From the NCBI RefSeq assembly GCF_021730395.1, contig NC_069373.1:46218501-46282500 (forward strand): 64,000 nucleotides of DNA, written 5' to 3'. A model generated the notes under the pieces. That model saw only the letters and a list, made by a program, of their open reading frames with translations, ran no database searches and had not been told where the DNA came from. This document shows positions 49,482-55,853 of this stretch, piece by piece (the first letter of the stretch is position 1; each line of letters opens with the position of its first letter). The DNA comes from Mercenaria mercenaria (lineage: Eukaryota; Mollusca; Bivalvia; Venerida; Veneridae). A program made the position numbers and the translations under genes.

Positions 49482-51143
49482 AAAAATCTTGTCCGCACTC
49501 CAAGTCGAACATTTCTCATCCGATCTTCACCAAACTTGAACAAAATGTTTGATTGTAAGTCCTCGGCCAAGTTCCATAACTAGCCAAATCGGCCCAGGCA
49601 CTTAGGAATTTTGGCCCTTGAATTACCGATAATCATAATCGGCCTTTTTACTCATGTCCGCGCTCTTAGTCGAACATTTCTCATTCGATCTTCACCAAAC
49701 TTGAACCAAATGTTTTTGACCATAATTCCTCGGCCAAATTAATTAACTAGCCAAATCGCCCGAGGCACTTCAGAATTATGGCCTTTGAATTACCCAAAAT
49801 CAGCCTTTTTACTCGTCAAAGGTATATTTGTAGTGAGTAAATAGTATATAAAGACTGACTTGTTTTTTAGATTATTAGGCAGTTGTGGGAGACATGCGCT
49901 TTTCTCAAAAGCAGCTTTAGTTATTTTATTATTTTAATATATGATTATGTCTTGTTAACTTTTGTTACTGTTAATACTAAGTTATATACTAACTGAAATG
50001 CATACGAAGTTCGCAAATCCTTATTGTACTTTTCTGATTCTGTGATTTTGATGAGTGTTTTTGTTCCTTTAACAAATTAAGTTCAGTAATTTATAAACAC
50101 TGTAAAGTTGTTTCATTAGTGTACATCTGTTTTCGTTTTCAGGTGATCGGTGTAGTTTATTGTTTACAGGTTTAAAAATGTGTAATTTACTGACACTCCA
50201 TAGTAGGCCCCTATACAATTTACTGATGTCCGTTGTATGTACTTCGATGAGGGCTATCTCACTTAATTTCTGTAATAATGTTTTCAGACACGGATACGCA
50301 GGAATATGATGATACCTCGAAATCTCACGTGACCGATTCTGTCAAGATTATAGGTGGGTGTGTCATTTGATGCAACAACTACATTGCATACCGATAGCTA
50401 TAACAAAGTATTGTTATATCTAAACTCAAACTTTTTAAAACCAAAGATCAAAAGAGTTTAAACAATCAGATTTTATTATTCAAAAATAAGTCACCTTTTC
50501 GATTGTATTAATAATAGGGAATGTCGCTGTCTGTAACCAGAAGAAAGTTTTCAAAAAGCCTGCAACAGTTTTTTTTTCTTTTTCAAATTATGAAATAAGA
50601 TAAAAAGCTTTTGTACTGAAAAAAAAAATGGTTGTCGATTAAAAGAACCCTTTCTGATACGTTCGTTCTGTTGTAAACATCCGTACCAGTCACTTTATTG
50701 GATACGGTATGTACATTTAACTGTAAAACGGTATGTACTTTTTTAATGTTTAATACGGTATGTACTTTTTATATGTTTGATACGGTATGTGTTTGATATT
50801 TACAGTTGCCACTGTGAGCAGCCTTATTGTTATTCTTGTCATAGTCATTGTGACTGTTATAATATATAGACGGTACCGTGCAAAACCAGCACAGAGATCC
50901 AGGTCCCGTCGTCCGGGCAACAACAGAGCACAGGCCCCAATACCTTCCATCAGTAACATTTTGTACAACAGTAGGGACGAGAGTTTAGGCGTTGCTATAG
51001 TACCAACATTAAAACCACCCCCATACAGTCCAGCGACTGATCCACCATCATATGATGAAGTGTTCATGGATTCTTGTCCGCAAAGTAACGCAGGAAACGA
51101 GACTCTCAGTAACCAACCACCTGCATACGAATCTGTGGAATAG
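30874..51143 (+). CDS. modular single-pass receptor: EMI-like, 3 EGF, WAP, VWC-like, 3 HYR, TM, PPxY tail (15 exons)
   Basis: Exons: 30874-30965, 36126-36374, 37981-38081, 39161-39256, 40259-40366, 40877-40981, 41716-41933, 42313-42403, 42933-42968, 45352-45470, 46647-46779, 47109-47351, 48660-48893, 50288-50353, 50806-51143. They sum to 2229 nt, 742 codons plus stop, with every junction in phase. Residues 1-~25 are a signal peptide; 31-147 Cys-rich ending CCSGW (EMI-like); 148-250 three EGF modules; 251-296 WAP; 297-353 VWC-like; 366-449, 450-530 and 531-608 HYR modules; 631-651 TM helix; 652-742 tail with PPPY, PPSY and PPAY. It is likely a cell-surface adhesion or recognition protein whose tail binds WW-domain proteins such as NEDD4-type ligases; this is inference from motifs. 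I know no named protein with this order. Confidence 0.88.
31044..31112. repeat. (TA)n microsatellite
   Basis: About 34 uninterrupted TA units in intron 1 of the 15-exon gene, 80 bp after its first donor. Tyr/Ile-repeat frames here are artefacts. Confidence 0.97.
32448..32662. mobile_element. MITE family A, copy 3
   Basis: Ends GAGCCGCACCATGAGAAAAC / TTTTCTCATGGTGCGGCTC. The left arm lacks part of the inner CGCAGTCTGGTCAGG block, so the hairpin is asymmetric. Lies in intron 1. Confidence 0.9.
33270..33530 (+). mobile_element. SINE with tRNA-like head and V-type central domain
   Basis: A box-B-like CCTGGTTCGAATCCTGG is followed by GTGTCCTTGGGCAAGGCACT and TTGCCTCAGTCGCCCCAGCT, the conserved centre seen in V-SINE-type elements, then GTAAATGGGTACCAGC. 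The end GCGACGGTAAATAAAATTTA is AT-rich. Box A is degenerate. Located in intron 1. Confidence 0.65.
33667..33777. repeat. 21-bp tandem repeat
   Basis: Five units of (C)GAGATAAGATGTCG followed alternately by TGTTCA or AGCGCT, making a 42-bp double unit. As 21 is a multiple of 3, both strands stay open (RDKMSCS or DILSREH readings), which is not evidence of a protein. Confidence 0.85.
33800..36125. other. rest of intron 1; nothing specific
   Basis: AT-rich DNA with a poly(A) tract at about 34889-34910. A tRNA T-arm-like fragment on the - strand near 35680-35705 (GTAGGTTCAAGCCCTA) is the only other recognisable piece. No additional exon is needed between exons 1 and 2 by phase. Confidence 0.4.
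36126..38081 (+). CDS. exons 2-3: Cys-rich, EMI-like N-terminal region
   Basis: Exon 2 (36126-36374, 249 nt, symmetric phase 2-2) has cysteines at SVC, RTC, ISC, DAC and N-glycosylation sites NAS, NIS, NNT, NWT. Skipping it would keep the frame. Exon 3 (37981-38081) reads FCIEMKRGNCTQSRC and then TCCSGWEEDETGQC, the CC-x-GW ending of EMI-type modules. Whether exons 2 and 3 form one EMI domain or an unrelated Cys module plus an EMI tail cannot be decided by eye. Confidence 0.75.
36776..36968. mobile_element. palindromic MITE in intron 2
   Basis: CATGAAATAAAAAGAAAATT and CAATGAAATATCAATTTT on the left pair with AAATTGATATTTCACTG and CTATTTATCACATG on the right. The centre is CACTCGTGGCTACGCCACTC. 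Outer arms may extend to 36500 and 37035. Confidence 0.65.
37430..38012 (+). repeat. array of exon-3-start-like repeats, interrupted by a MITE
   Basis: Five diverged copies of CAGATCTTGCATAGAGTTGA AACGAAGCAG lie at about 37437, 37502, 37564, 37616 and 37906, with steps of about 52-65 bp before the MITE. The sixth copy, CAGATTTTGCATAGAGATGA AACGAGG at 37978, is the splice acceptor and first codons of exon 3. MITE copy 4 (37661-37894) sits between the fourth and fifth copies. Confidence 0.75.
37661..37894. mobile_element. MITE family A, copy 4
   Basis: Palindrome of 234 bp with ends GAGCCGCGCCATGAGAAAAC / GGTTTCTCATGGGGCGGCTC. It ends 86 bp before exon 3. Confidence 0.92.
38207..38390 (-). mobile_element. 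tRNA-derived SINE, partial
   Basis: Shares CGCGCATTATTCATCACGGG, AGACCTTCCGTAAACC, TGGCTTACTCACATGAAGAA and GAGGCTCGAACCCACATCGG with 54952-55232. The tRNA-like part (box B as GGGTTCGAGCC on the - strand) is present; the tail is missing. Intron 3. Confidence 0.7.
38925..39148. mobile_element. MITE family A, copy 5, next to exon 4
   Basis: Ends GAGCCGCGCCATGAGAAAAC / TTTTCTCATGGTGCGGCTC. It ends 12 bp before exon 4, so the element's right end directly abuts the exon's acceptor ATATGTTTTTAG. Confidence 0.93.
39161..40981 (+). CDS. exons 4-6: three EGF-like modules
   Basis: Each is one symmetric phase-1 exon: 39161-39256, 40259-40366, 40877-40981. Modules 2 and 3 have all six cysteines (CHRGCLNGGQC...CIC...C; CPYTCENGGHC...CKC...C). 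Module 1 reads SPCKNGGTYDIRMKFCMC and QGFSGQFC, lacking the usual third cysteine, and any first cysteine would have to come from the preceding exon. No calcium-binding consensus is evident. Confidence 0.88.
40001..40235. mobile_element. MITE family A, copy 6, next to exon 5
   Basis: Ends GAGCCACACCATGAGAAAAC / TTTTCTGACGGTGCGGCTC. It ends 23 bp before exon 5, whose acceptor is TTTATTTCTTGCAG. Confidence 0.93.
41180..41610 (-). repeat. two tRNA-like interspersed repeats in intron 6
   Basis: Copies at about 41190-41340 and 41440-41610 share GTGAGAAAAA, GCAGCCAGAC, GGGACTCGAACCCGA (box B on the - strand) and TTTTAATATTCAAGTTCTGT. The first keeps box A (TAGCTCAGTCGGTACAGC on the - strand); the second is diverged there. 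Same family as 24880-25035. Confidence 0.7.
41716..42403 (+). CDS. exons 7-8: WAP four-disulfide core and VWC-like module
   Basis: Exon 7 (41716-41933) has CPPPNTTICTDLSC, then DDCDAENDCPSGHVCC and TDGCCTKC, the WAP eight-cysteine pattern with the DCP and CC landmarks. It continues PGCLVNETLYQPFDWFRKDFC, the start of a von Willebrand factor C-like module. Exon 8 (42313-42403, joined in phase 0) supplies ECACKHDGSIHC and SHCCFSYC, the C-x-C and CC-x-x-x-C end of VWC. WAP modules often inhibit proteases; here that role is only possible. Confidence 0.85.
43175..43290 (+). repeat. interspersed repeat with 31-G tract
   Basis: AGGAAGCATTTTCAGATT, then 31 G (43194-43224), then CACATTATGAAAATCAGC and TTGACTCGCTGTCAA. 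Inverted counterpart of 22000-22150. Intron 9. Confidence 0.75.
43454..43586. mobile_element. short palindromic element
   Basis: CACAGGAACCTGAAATTCTA and TATAAGCCAGCACAAGTCTA pair with TAGACTTCTGTTGGCTTATG and TAGAATTTCAAGTTCCTGTG. The loop contains GGGATCGGGTCGGGGAGC. Confidence 0.8.
43593..43980. mobile_element. foldback element with nested hairpin
   Basis: TAAGAAATAATATATCTCAT pairs with AATGAGATATATTATTTCGA. Within it AATCACTGTTTGGAGTTCAG pairs with CTGAACGACAAACAGTGATT around GCGTAGCCCGAGTGATATAA. A second block runs from TTCTAACACGTTATCAAGGA to GGATCGTGTTAGAA. Same family as 13965-15095 and 29690-30570. Confidence 0.75.
44013..44640. mobile_element. GC-rich hairpin and attached element
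   Basis: A long hairpin at 44013-44164: GGTTATAGGTGCAGATGGGA and GTAACTGTTTAGGCGGTAAC pair with their complements around GAGGTTCCTACCGA. A further segment runs to about 44640 with short palindromes TTACACCCCGGGGTGTAA and CACCGGTAAAAATACCGG. The 44250-44290 part is inverted at 15430-15482. Confidence 0.7.
44745..45200. repeat. (TCCG)n stretch and ~152-bp tandem repeat
   Basis: Starts with CGTCCGTCCGTCCGTCCG at about 44788, then two units sharing ATCTTCTTAA (44851 and 45003, 152 bp apart), CATCAAGGCGAC/CATCAAGACGAC, GCACAACCCAG and CAAGGTCACA. Intron 9. Confidence 0.7.
45352..46779 (+). CDS. exons 10-11: HYR module 1 (diverged, split)
   Basis: Exon 10 starts PTINCSDEIRVVSVSRFSAY; exon 11 ends VELVRASATDSWGQIAVCIQ, the A-x-D-x-x-G-x-x-A-x-C motif of HYR. 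Exon 10 has two phase-compatible donors: after 45470 (AAAG|GTTAAA) and after 45530 (CATG|GTATCG). The first gives the two-cysteine pattern of HYR 3, so I prefer it. Exon 11's donor TTTTCG|GTAAGT is strong. Confidence 0.7.
46123..46560 (+). mobile_element. full-length tRNA-derived SINE
   Basis: Head: GGATAGCTCAGTGGTTTGCA (box A), an anticodon region CTGGCCTTCCAATCCTG resembling tRNA-Gly(UCC), and GGGGGTTCGATCCCCGGC (box B). A body of about 300 bp includes GTATCAGTGCTATACACTGG. The 3' end GGGCGCTATATAAATCTGGT is typical of L2/CR1-like LINE tails, closing in (TAA)n at about 46540-46560. Intron 10. Confidence 0.85.
47109..48893 (+). CDS. exons 12-13: HYR modules 2 and 3
   Basis: Two paralogous phase-1 exons, 47109-47351 and 48660-48893. 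Shared landmarks: (I/V)SCPSDIY, a W, P-R-x-x-DN, FPVGL, and (A/T)-x-DYD(G/N)NKAFC-x-F-(D/N)-I. HYR 2 has four cysteines; HYR 3 lacks the middle two. HYR modules are Ig-like and mediate adhesion in many extracellular proteins. Exon 12 must use the GC donor at 47352 to stay in frame with exon 13. Confidence 0.88.
47646..47999 (-). repeat. tandem pair of tRNA-like repeats
   Basis: Two near-identical segments, 47646-47768 and 47877-47999. On the - strand each has CGGTAGCTCAATTGGTAGAG (box A), an Ala-like GGC anticodon loop and GGTTCGAATCCCGG (box B), then TCGAGACTGCACATTTTTCC. The A-arm copy at 47877 has GAAT instead of GGCC at the acceptor end. Shared extra flanks (GTAACAGTCTCAGG) point to a repeat unit of 231 bp. 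Intron 12. Confidence 0.75.
49444..49815. repeat. (CT)n and 165-bp tandem repeat
   Basis: CT microsatellite at 49444-49478, followed by two units starting at 49491 and 49656 (165 bp apart), each with AGTCGAACATTTCTCATC, TTCACCAAACTTGAAC and CAAATCG. Intron 13. Confidence 0.85.
50288..51143 (+). CDS. exons 14-15: stalk, TM helix and PPxY cytoplasmic tail
   Basis: Exon 14 is a short acidic stalk (TDTQEYDDTSKSHVTD). Exon 15 begins with the TM segment SSLIVILVIVIVTVIIY, stopped by RRYRAK. The 91-residue tail is basic near the membrane (QRSRSRRPG) and then carries PPPY (701-704), PPSY (710-713) and PPAY (735-738); PPSYDEV and PPAYESV also resemble YxxV sorting motifs. TAG stop at 51141-51143. Confidence 0.9.
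50700..50795 (+). repeat. four 5'-splice-site-like repeats
   Basis: ACGGTATGT occurs four times, at about 50704, 50728, 50756 and 50783, with T-rich spacers, ending 15 bp before the exon-15 boundary. Each copy contains GGTATGT, a decent donor sequence. Confidence 0.7.
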
Positions 51144-51717
51144 GAAACGCACAGGCGGATATATTTTATACAATGTATTTGAGATATGCCATCCTGCGTA
51201 TGTTTGATTCATAGCTGACTATGTGCGAAGTTCCTTTGAATTGAACCCAAGTTCATCATTAGAAGTTGACATCCATAGCTCGCGGAATATCAGTAAACAT
51301 CATTTCTCCCCACTGGGTGTTATTCCTCTCAAATGACATTACAAAATAGCGCAATGTTTATAAAGCAGTATGAGCTCTTTAATATTGCCGAAAACCTTTT
51401 CCTTATGATTCACATTGTATTGTTTATATTTTATACCCACAATGAATATTTTGAATTTCCAGCTATTACATAAGTAGAGTCATTGGAACGTACCTTTTAC
51501 TAGTGATCAAACCGAACGTTTGATAATCTCAAAGAGGTACGAGAAAAAGATGAAGGAAAACGATTACTGTTTTTATTTTTATTTTGCATTTTTTTACTTG
51601 AACCGAATTGAATTCTCGCAGATACGACTTCTCCATTAGATGTGTAAAGTTCTTTTTGTTCCTTTTTGTTTACTGTGTTTGTTTGTCTTTGTACAATTTG
51701 TTTTTAGATTTAATTTT

Positions 51718-51723
51718 AATAAA
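51718..51723 (+). terminator. poly(A) signal of the 15-exon gene
   Basis: AATAAA 575 bp after the stop, in an AT-rich 3' region with a downstream TTTTTTCTTTTTAAC stretch. Confidence 0.6.
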
Positions 51724-51999
51724 GTTTCATTTTTAATCAAGTTTTTTCTTTTTAACTTCATATCAGTTTGTATGTAAATACACTGTCAAGTGAGGATCAG
51801 AGTTTAATTATTAACTGTATTGTTGAATTTGTTTTAACGGCAGTTAATTGATTAACCTAACTTATGTTCCTTGCGTTTGTGTGAATCCTAACTTGTTTCC
51901 AGTAAGTAAAAAGCAACTTCCTCGTGGAAAACCTACGAATCTACGGACACACTGTCTTCTGTCGAATCGCCAGGGAGAACATTTGCCTCGCCTGGGGAT

Positions 52000-53910
52000 G
52001 GAACTCGCAACCCATTGACTCGTACAACTGTGTTCTACCTTTGCCCCTCGACTCTTAGTCTTGTGATCTACCTTCTTCCCTCGAAACAAAGTCTTGTGCT
52101 CTATCTTCATTCATCGACCCATGGTCTAGTGCTCTACCTTCTCCCATCAACACAGAGTCTTGTGCACTACCTTCGCCTCTCGACTCATAGACTTGTGTTC
52201 TATTTTCTCCCCTCGACCAATTGTCATGTGCTCTGCCTTCTCCCCTCGACCCATAGTCTTGTGCTCTGCCTTCTCCCCTCGGCCCATAGTCTTGTGCTCT
52301 ACCTTCATTCCTCGACCTATAGTATTGTGCTCTACCTTCTCCTCATCAACAAAGAGTCCTGCGCTCTACATTCTCCCCTCGACCCATAGTCTTGTGCTCT
52401 ACCTTCTCCCCTCAAGAAAGAGTCATGTGATCTACCTTCTCCCCTCAACCAATATTCTATTGCTCTACCTTCATTCCTCGACCCATAGTCCTGTGCTCTA
52501 CCTTCTCCCCTCAAAAAAGAGTCCTGTGCTCTACCTTTTCTCCTCAACTCAGAGTCTTATACTCTACCTTTTGTCCTCAACACTTAGTCTTGTGCTCTTT
52601 ATGTGCTCTACCTTCTCCCCTCAACACAGAGTCTTACGCTCTTTATGTGCTCTACCTTCTCCCCTCAACACAGAGTCTTGTGCTCTTTATGTGCTCTGCC
52701 TTCTCCCCTCAACACAGCGTCTTGTGCTCTTTATGTGCTCTACCTTCTCCCCTCAACAAAAAGTCTTGTGCTCTACCTTTTCCCCTCAACACAGAGTATT
52801 GTGCTCTTTATGTGCTTTACCTTCTCCCCTCAACAAAAAGTCTTGTGCTCTACCTTCTCCCCTCAACACTTAGTCTTGTGCTCTTTATGTGATTTACCTT
52901 CTCCCCTCAACAGAAAGTCTTGTGCTCTCCCTTCTCCCCTTGACACAGTCTTGTGCTCTACATTCACGCCTCGACTCAAAGTCTTGTGCTCTACCTTCTC
53001 CCCTCGACCCATAGTCTTGTGCTTTACCTTCTCTCCTCGACTCATAGTCTTGTGTTCTACCTTCTTCCCTCGACCTATAGTCTTGTGCTCTACCCTCTAC
53101 CCTTAACAAAGAGTCTTGTGCTCTACCTTCTCCCCTCGACCCATAGTCTTGTGCTCTACCTTCTCCCCTCGACCTATAGTCTTGTGTTCTACCTCCTACC
53201 TTCAACAAAGAGTCTTGTGCTCTACCTTCTCCCCTCAACACATAGTCTTGTGTTCTTTATGTTCTTTACCTTCTCCCCTCGACACATAGTCTTGTGCTCT
53301 TTATGTGATTTACCTTCTTCCCTCGACACATAGTCTTGTGCTCTACCTTCTCCCCTCGACCCATAGTCTTGTGCTCTACCTTCTCCCCTCGACTCATAGT
53401 CTTGTGCTCCCTTCTCCCCTCGACCCATAGTCTTGTGGTCTACATTCACGCCTCAACTCATAGTCTTGTGCTCTACCTTCTCCCCTCGACTCATAGTCTT
53501 GTGCTCTCCCTTCTCCCCTCGACTCATAGTTTTGTGCTCTCCCTTCTCCCCTCGACTCATAGTTTTGTGCTCTACCTTCTCCCCTCGACTCATAGTATTG
53601 TGCTCTCCCTTCTCCCCTCGACCCATAGTCTTGTGCTCTACATTCACGCCTCAACTCATAGTCTTGTGCTCTACCCTCATAGTCTTGTGCTCTCCCTTCT
53701 CCCCTCGACCTATAGTTTTGTGTACTACCTTTCTCCTCAACGCAGAGTCTTGTGCTCTACATTCACCAATCGACTCATAGTCATGTGCTCTTCCTTCTCC
53801 CATCAGCACATAGCCTTGTGCTCTACCTTCTCCAATCAGCACATCGTATTTTGCTCTACCTTCTCTCTTGTGCTCTGCAATCACCACTCGACTCATTGTG
53901 CGTATAACAG
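52000..53910. repeat. 33-bp minisatellite, ~1.9 kb
   Basis: Consensus CCTCGACCCATAGTCTTGTG followed by CTCTACCTTCTCC (33 bp), more than 50 copies, with a variant carrying CTTTATGTG inserts (52590-53330). 33 is a multiple of 3 and most units lack stops, so long frames are open in several phases on both strands. These are shadows of the repeat. Array ends blend into unique DNA. Confidence 0.95.
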
Positions 53911-54950
53911 TGGAGCGAGTCGCTCGATTAAGTAAACGCTACCTGTATATATATGATAAAGTACGCGTTCACGTGCACAGAGTAAAATATTAACCTCGTT
54001 TATTAATATACAATAATGCAAAATATTTATTATCTGTGAGCTCTTGCCGACTGAAAAAACTTTTAATCTTTGAATCACTGTGCAAAGCCTTTTCTGCTGT
54101 CAATTCGTTCTTCGAGGTTTAAGGTATAAACGCACTAAATAGGTAACGAAGCATCACTTATGAGCTTTGGGAAATGACAGGAAGAAGTTCGCATTTTCTG
54201 CCCGTAGGCATTTTATGTTTTATGAAAGCCACTTTCTTGTGGACATATGCTTGACATTTTATACCATTTTCAAGGATGTTTTTCGTTTATCTATAGAAAT
54301 GTAAACAAACCTTATTACATATGTGTTCATACCCATTGTTCAGCTGTCTGTTTGGAAAGATATTCCATAGATAGACCTGTCAGTAAAAAAAAAGTCCACC
54401 CCAAGATAATTCTTGAAGATTAATGACCCTTACCATTATTGCTGTTTTTGTGGCTTATACGTCATTTACAAATTGGGTGGCAGCTCTCAGAAGATTGTTT
54501 TTCATAAAGAGAACTAATAGCAAATTTATTTAGGCCTACCACTGTCCAACCTTAAAACGTCCGCAGAAAATCGTTACGCCTCAAATTGGTAGCAACGCAA
54601 TTTTGTCTCAAATTGGTTGCAACGCAATTTTGTGGTTACCAATATTCGGCCGAGTTTTGACAGTCATTATCAACATGCATCGCTACCATTTTGTGGCGTA
54701 AGAAAACCTCACCTAGGTATATCCTACACTATGTATGGTAAAAATCAAATTGAAATGCACAGGAAAAGAAATTGGTACTACATCGATTATTGTTTACAGC
54801 TTAAAATGTTTTTACCGTGTCACGACATAGTCTTTAACTTATACCTATTTGCCAGGCAATAAGAAAGAAAAGGAATAAACACTGCAAAATAATAGATCTA
54901 GATAACCATCCTCTTCGTTATAAAGCATAAAAAAACCAGGGAAGATTTAT
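53911..54950. other. intergenic DNA, no gene seen
   Basis: Only short open frames without signatures. A local direct duplication (CTCAAATTGGTAGCAACGCA / CTCAAATTGGTTGCAACGCA) is at about 54583-54630. Confidence 0.45.
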
Positions 54951-54951
54951 T

Positions 54952-55232
54952 TATCTATTTATTTTGTTGGGTTTAACGTTGCATCGCCACATTTATAGGT
55001 CATATGGCGACTTTCCAGCTTTGATGGTGGTGGGAGACCCCCCAGATGCCTCTCCGTGCATTATTTCATCACGAGTGGGCACCTGGGTAAAACCACCGAC
55101 CTTCCGTAAGCCAGCAGGATGGATTCCTCACATGAAGAATTAAACGTCATGAGTGAGGTTCGAACCCACATCAATGAGGGGGCAAGTGAATTGAAGTCAG
55201 CGACCTCAACCACTCGGCCGCGGAGGCCCCAC
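54952..55232 (-). mobile_element. tRNA-derived SINE, fullest copy
   Basis: On the - strand: GCGGCCGAGTGGTTGAGGTC (box A, Ser/Leu-like) and GATGTGGGTTCGAACCTCAC (box B). The body includes CTTACGGAAGGTCGGTGG and AAAGTCGCCATATGACC, and the tail is an (AAAT)n-like stretch (ATTTATTTATCTATTTATT on +). Related copies: 9715-9900 and 38207-38390. Confidence 0.8.
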
Positions 55233-55853
55233 TAGGGAAGAAGTTTTGTTAGTTACTAGATCCGCAGAAAAGTACTTTGGTGGTCTGCACACACGAACAA
55301 CAGATGTTGGTCTCGAACGGTAGCATGCCTCAAGGTATCTGCCAGGACCTATGCATATACTTCCATAAGGTAGTTATTAAACCGACATTTCATTAATCAT
55401 TTTTAAGAAAAGACATCCAGAGCGTTCCAGATAAGTATCTTGATTACATAAAATGGTCAGACTGGGTCAACTGAAAATAGACTGCCTAAAAATAGGAACT
55501 TTTATTTTAACGTAAAAAAGGTAAACAAAATAGTTTGATAAATAATCGTCTGTAATATTTCACAAAATGCTTCACTCCGCGAACTTATCACTCCAGTTCC
55601 TGAAACAGAAAAGAAGAAAAAACACGACATTGAATTTATATGTATATCTGAAGTTCACGTCACAGAAAAGTTACATAATGTATATAGCTTATATAAAACT
55701 AAATGTGTCGAAAAGATGTTGTCTCGAAATTACATTCTAATCAGGACACCTTAAAAACGTAGTATATGTATCATATATTCATAAAATAAATAAAAAATTA
55801 GACCAGCTGAGTACAATTTTATCAAATTATTTTAGATTGTATACCTTCAGTAA
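55233..55853. other. intergenic / probable 3' UTR of the - strand gene
   Basis: No exon or repeat recognised. TTTATT at 55501-55506 would be an AATAAA on the - strand, a possible poly(A) signal for the 282-residue gene about 350 bp after its stop. Confidence 0.35.

Noticed and set aside
52015-53935. Several 100-237 residue frames on both strands
   Set aside because: All lie inside the 33-bp minisatellite and exist in several overlapping phases; not genes.
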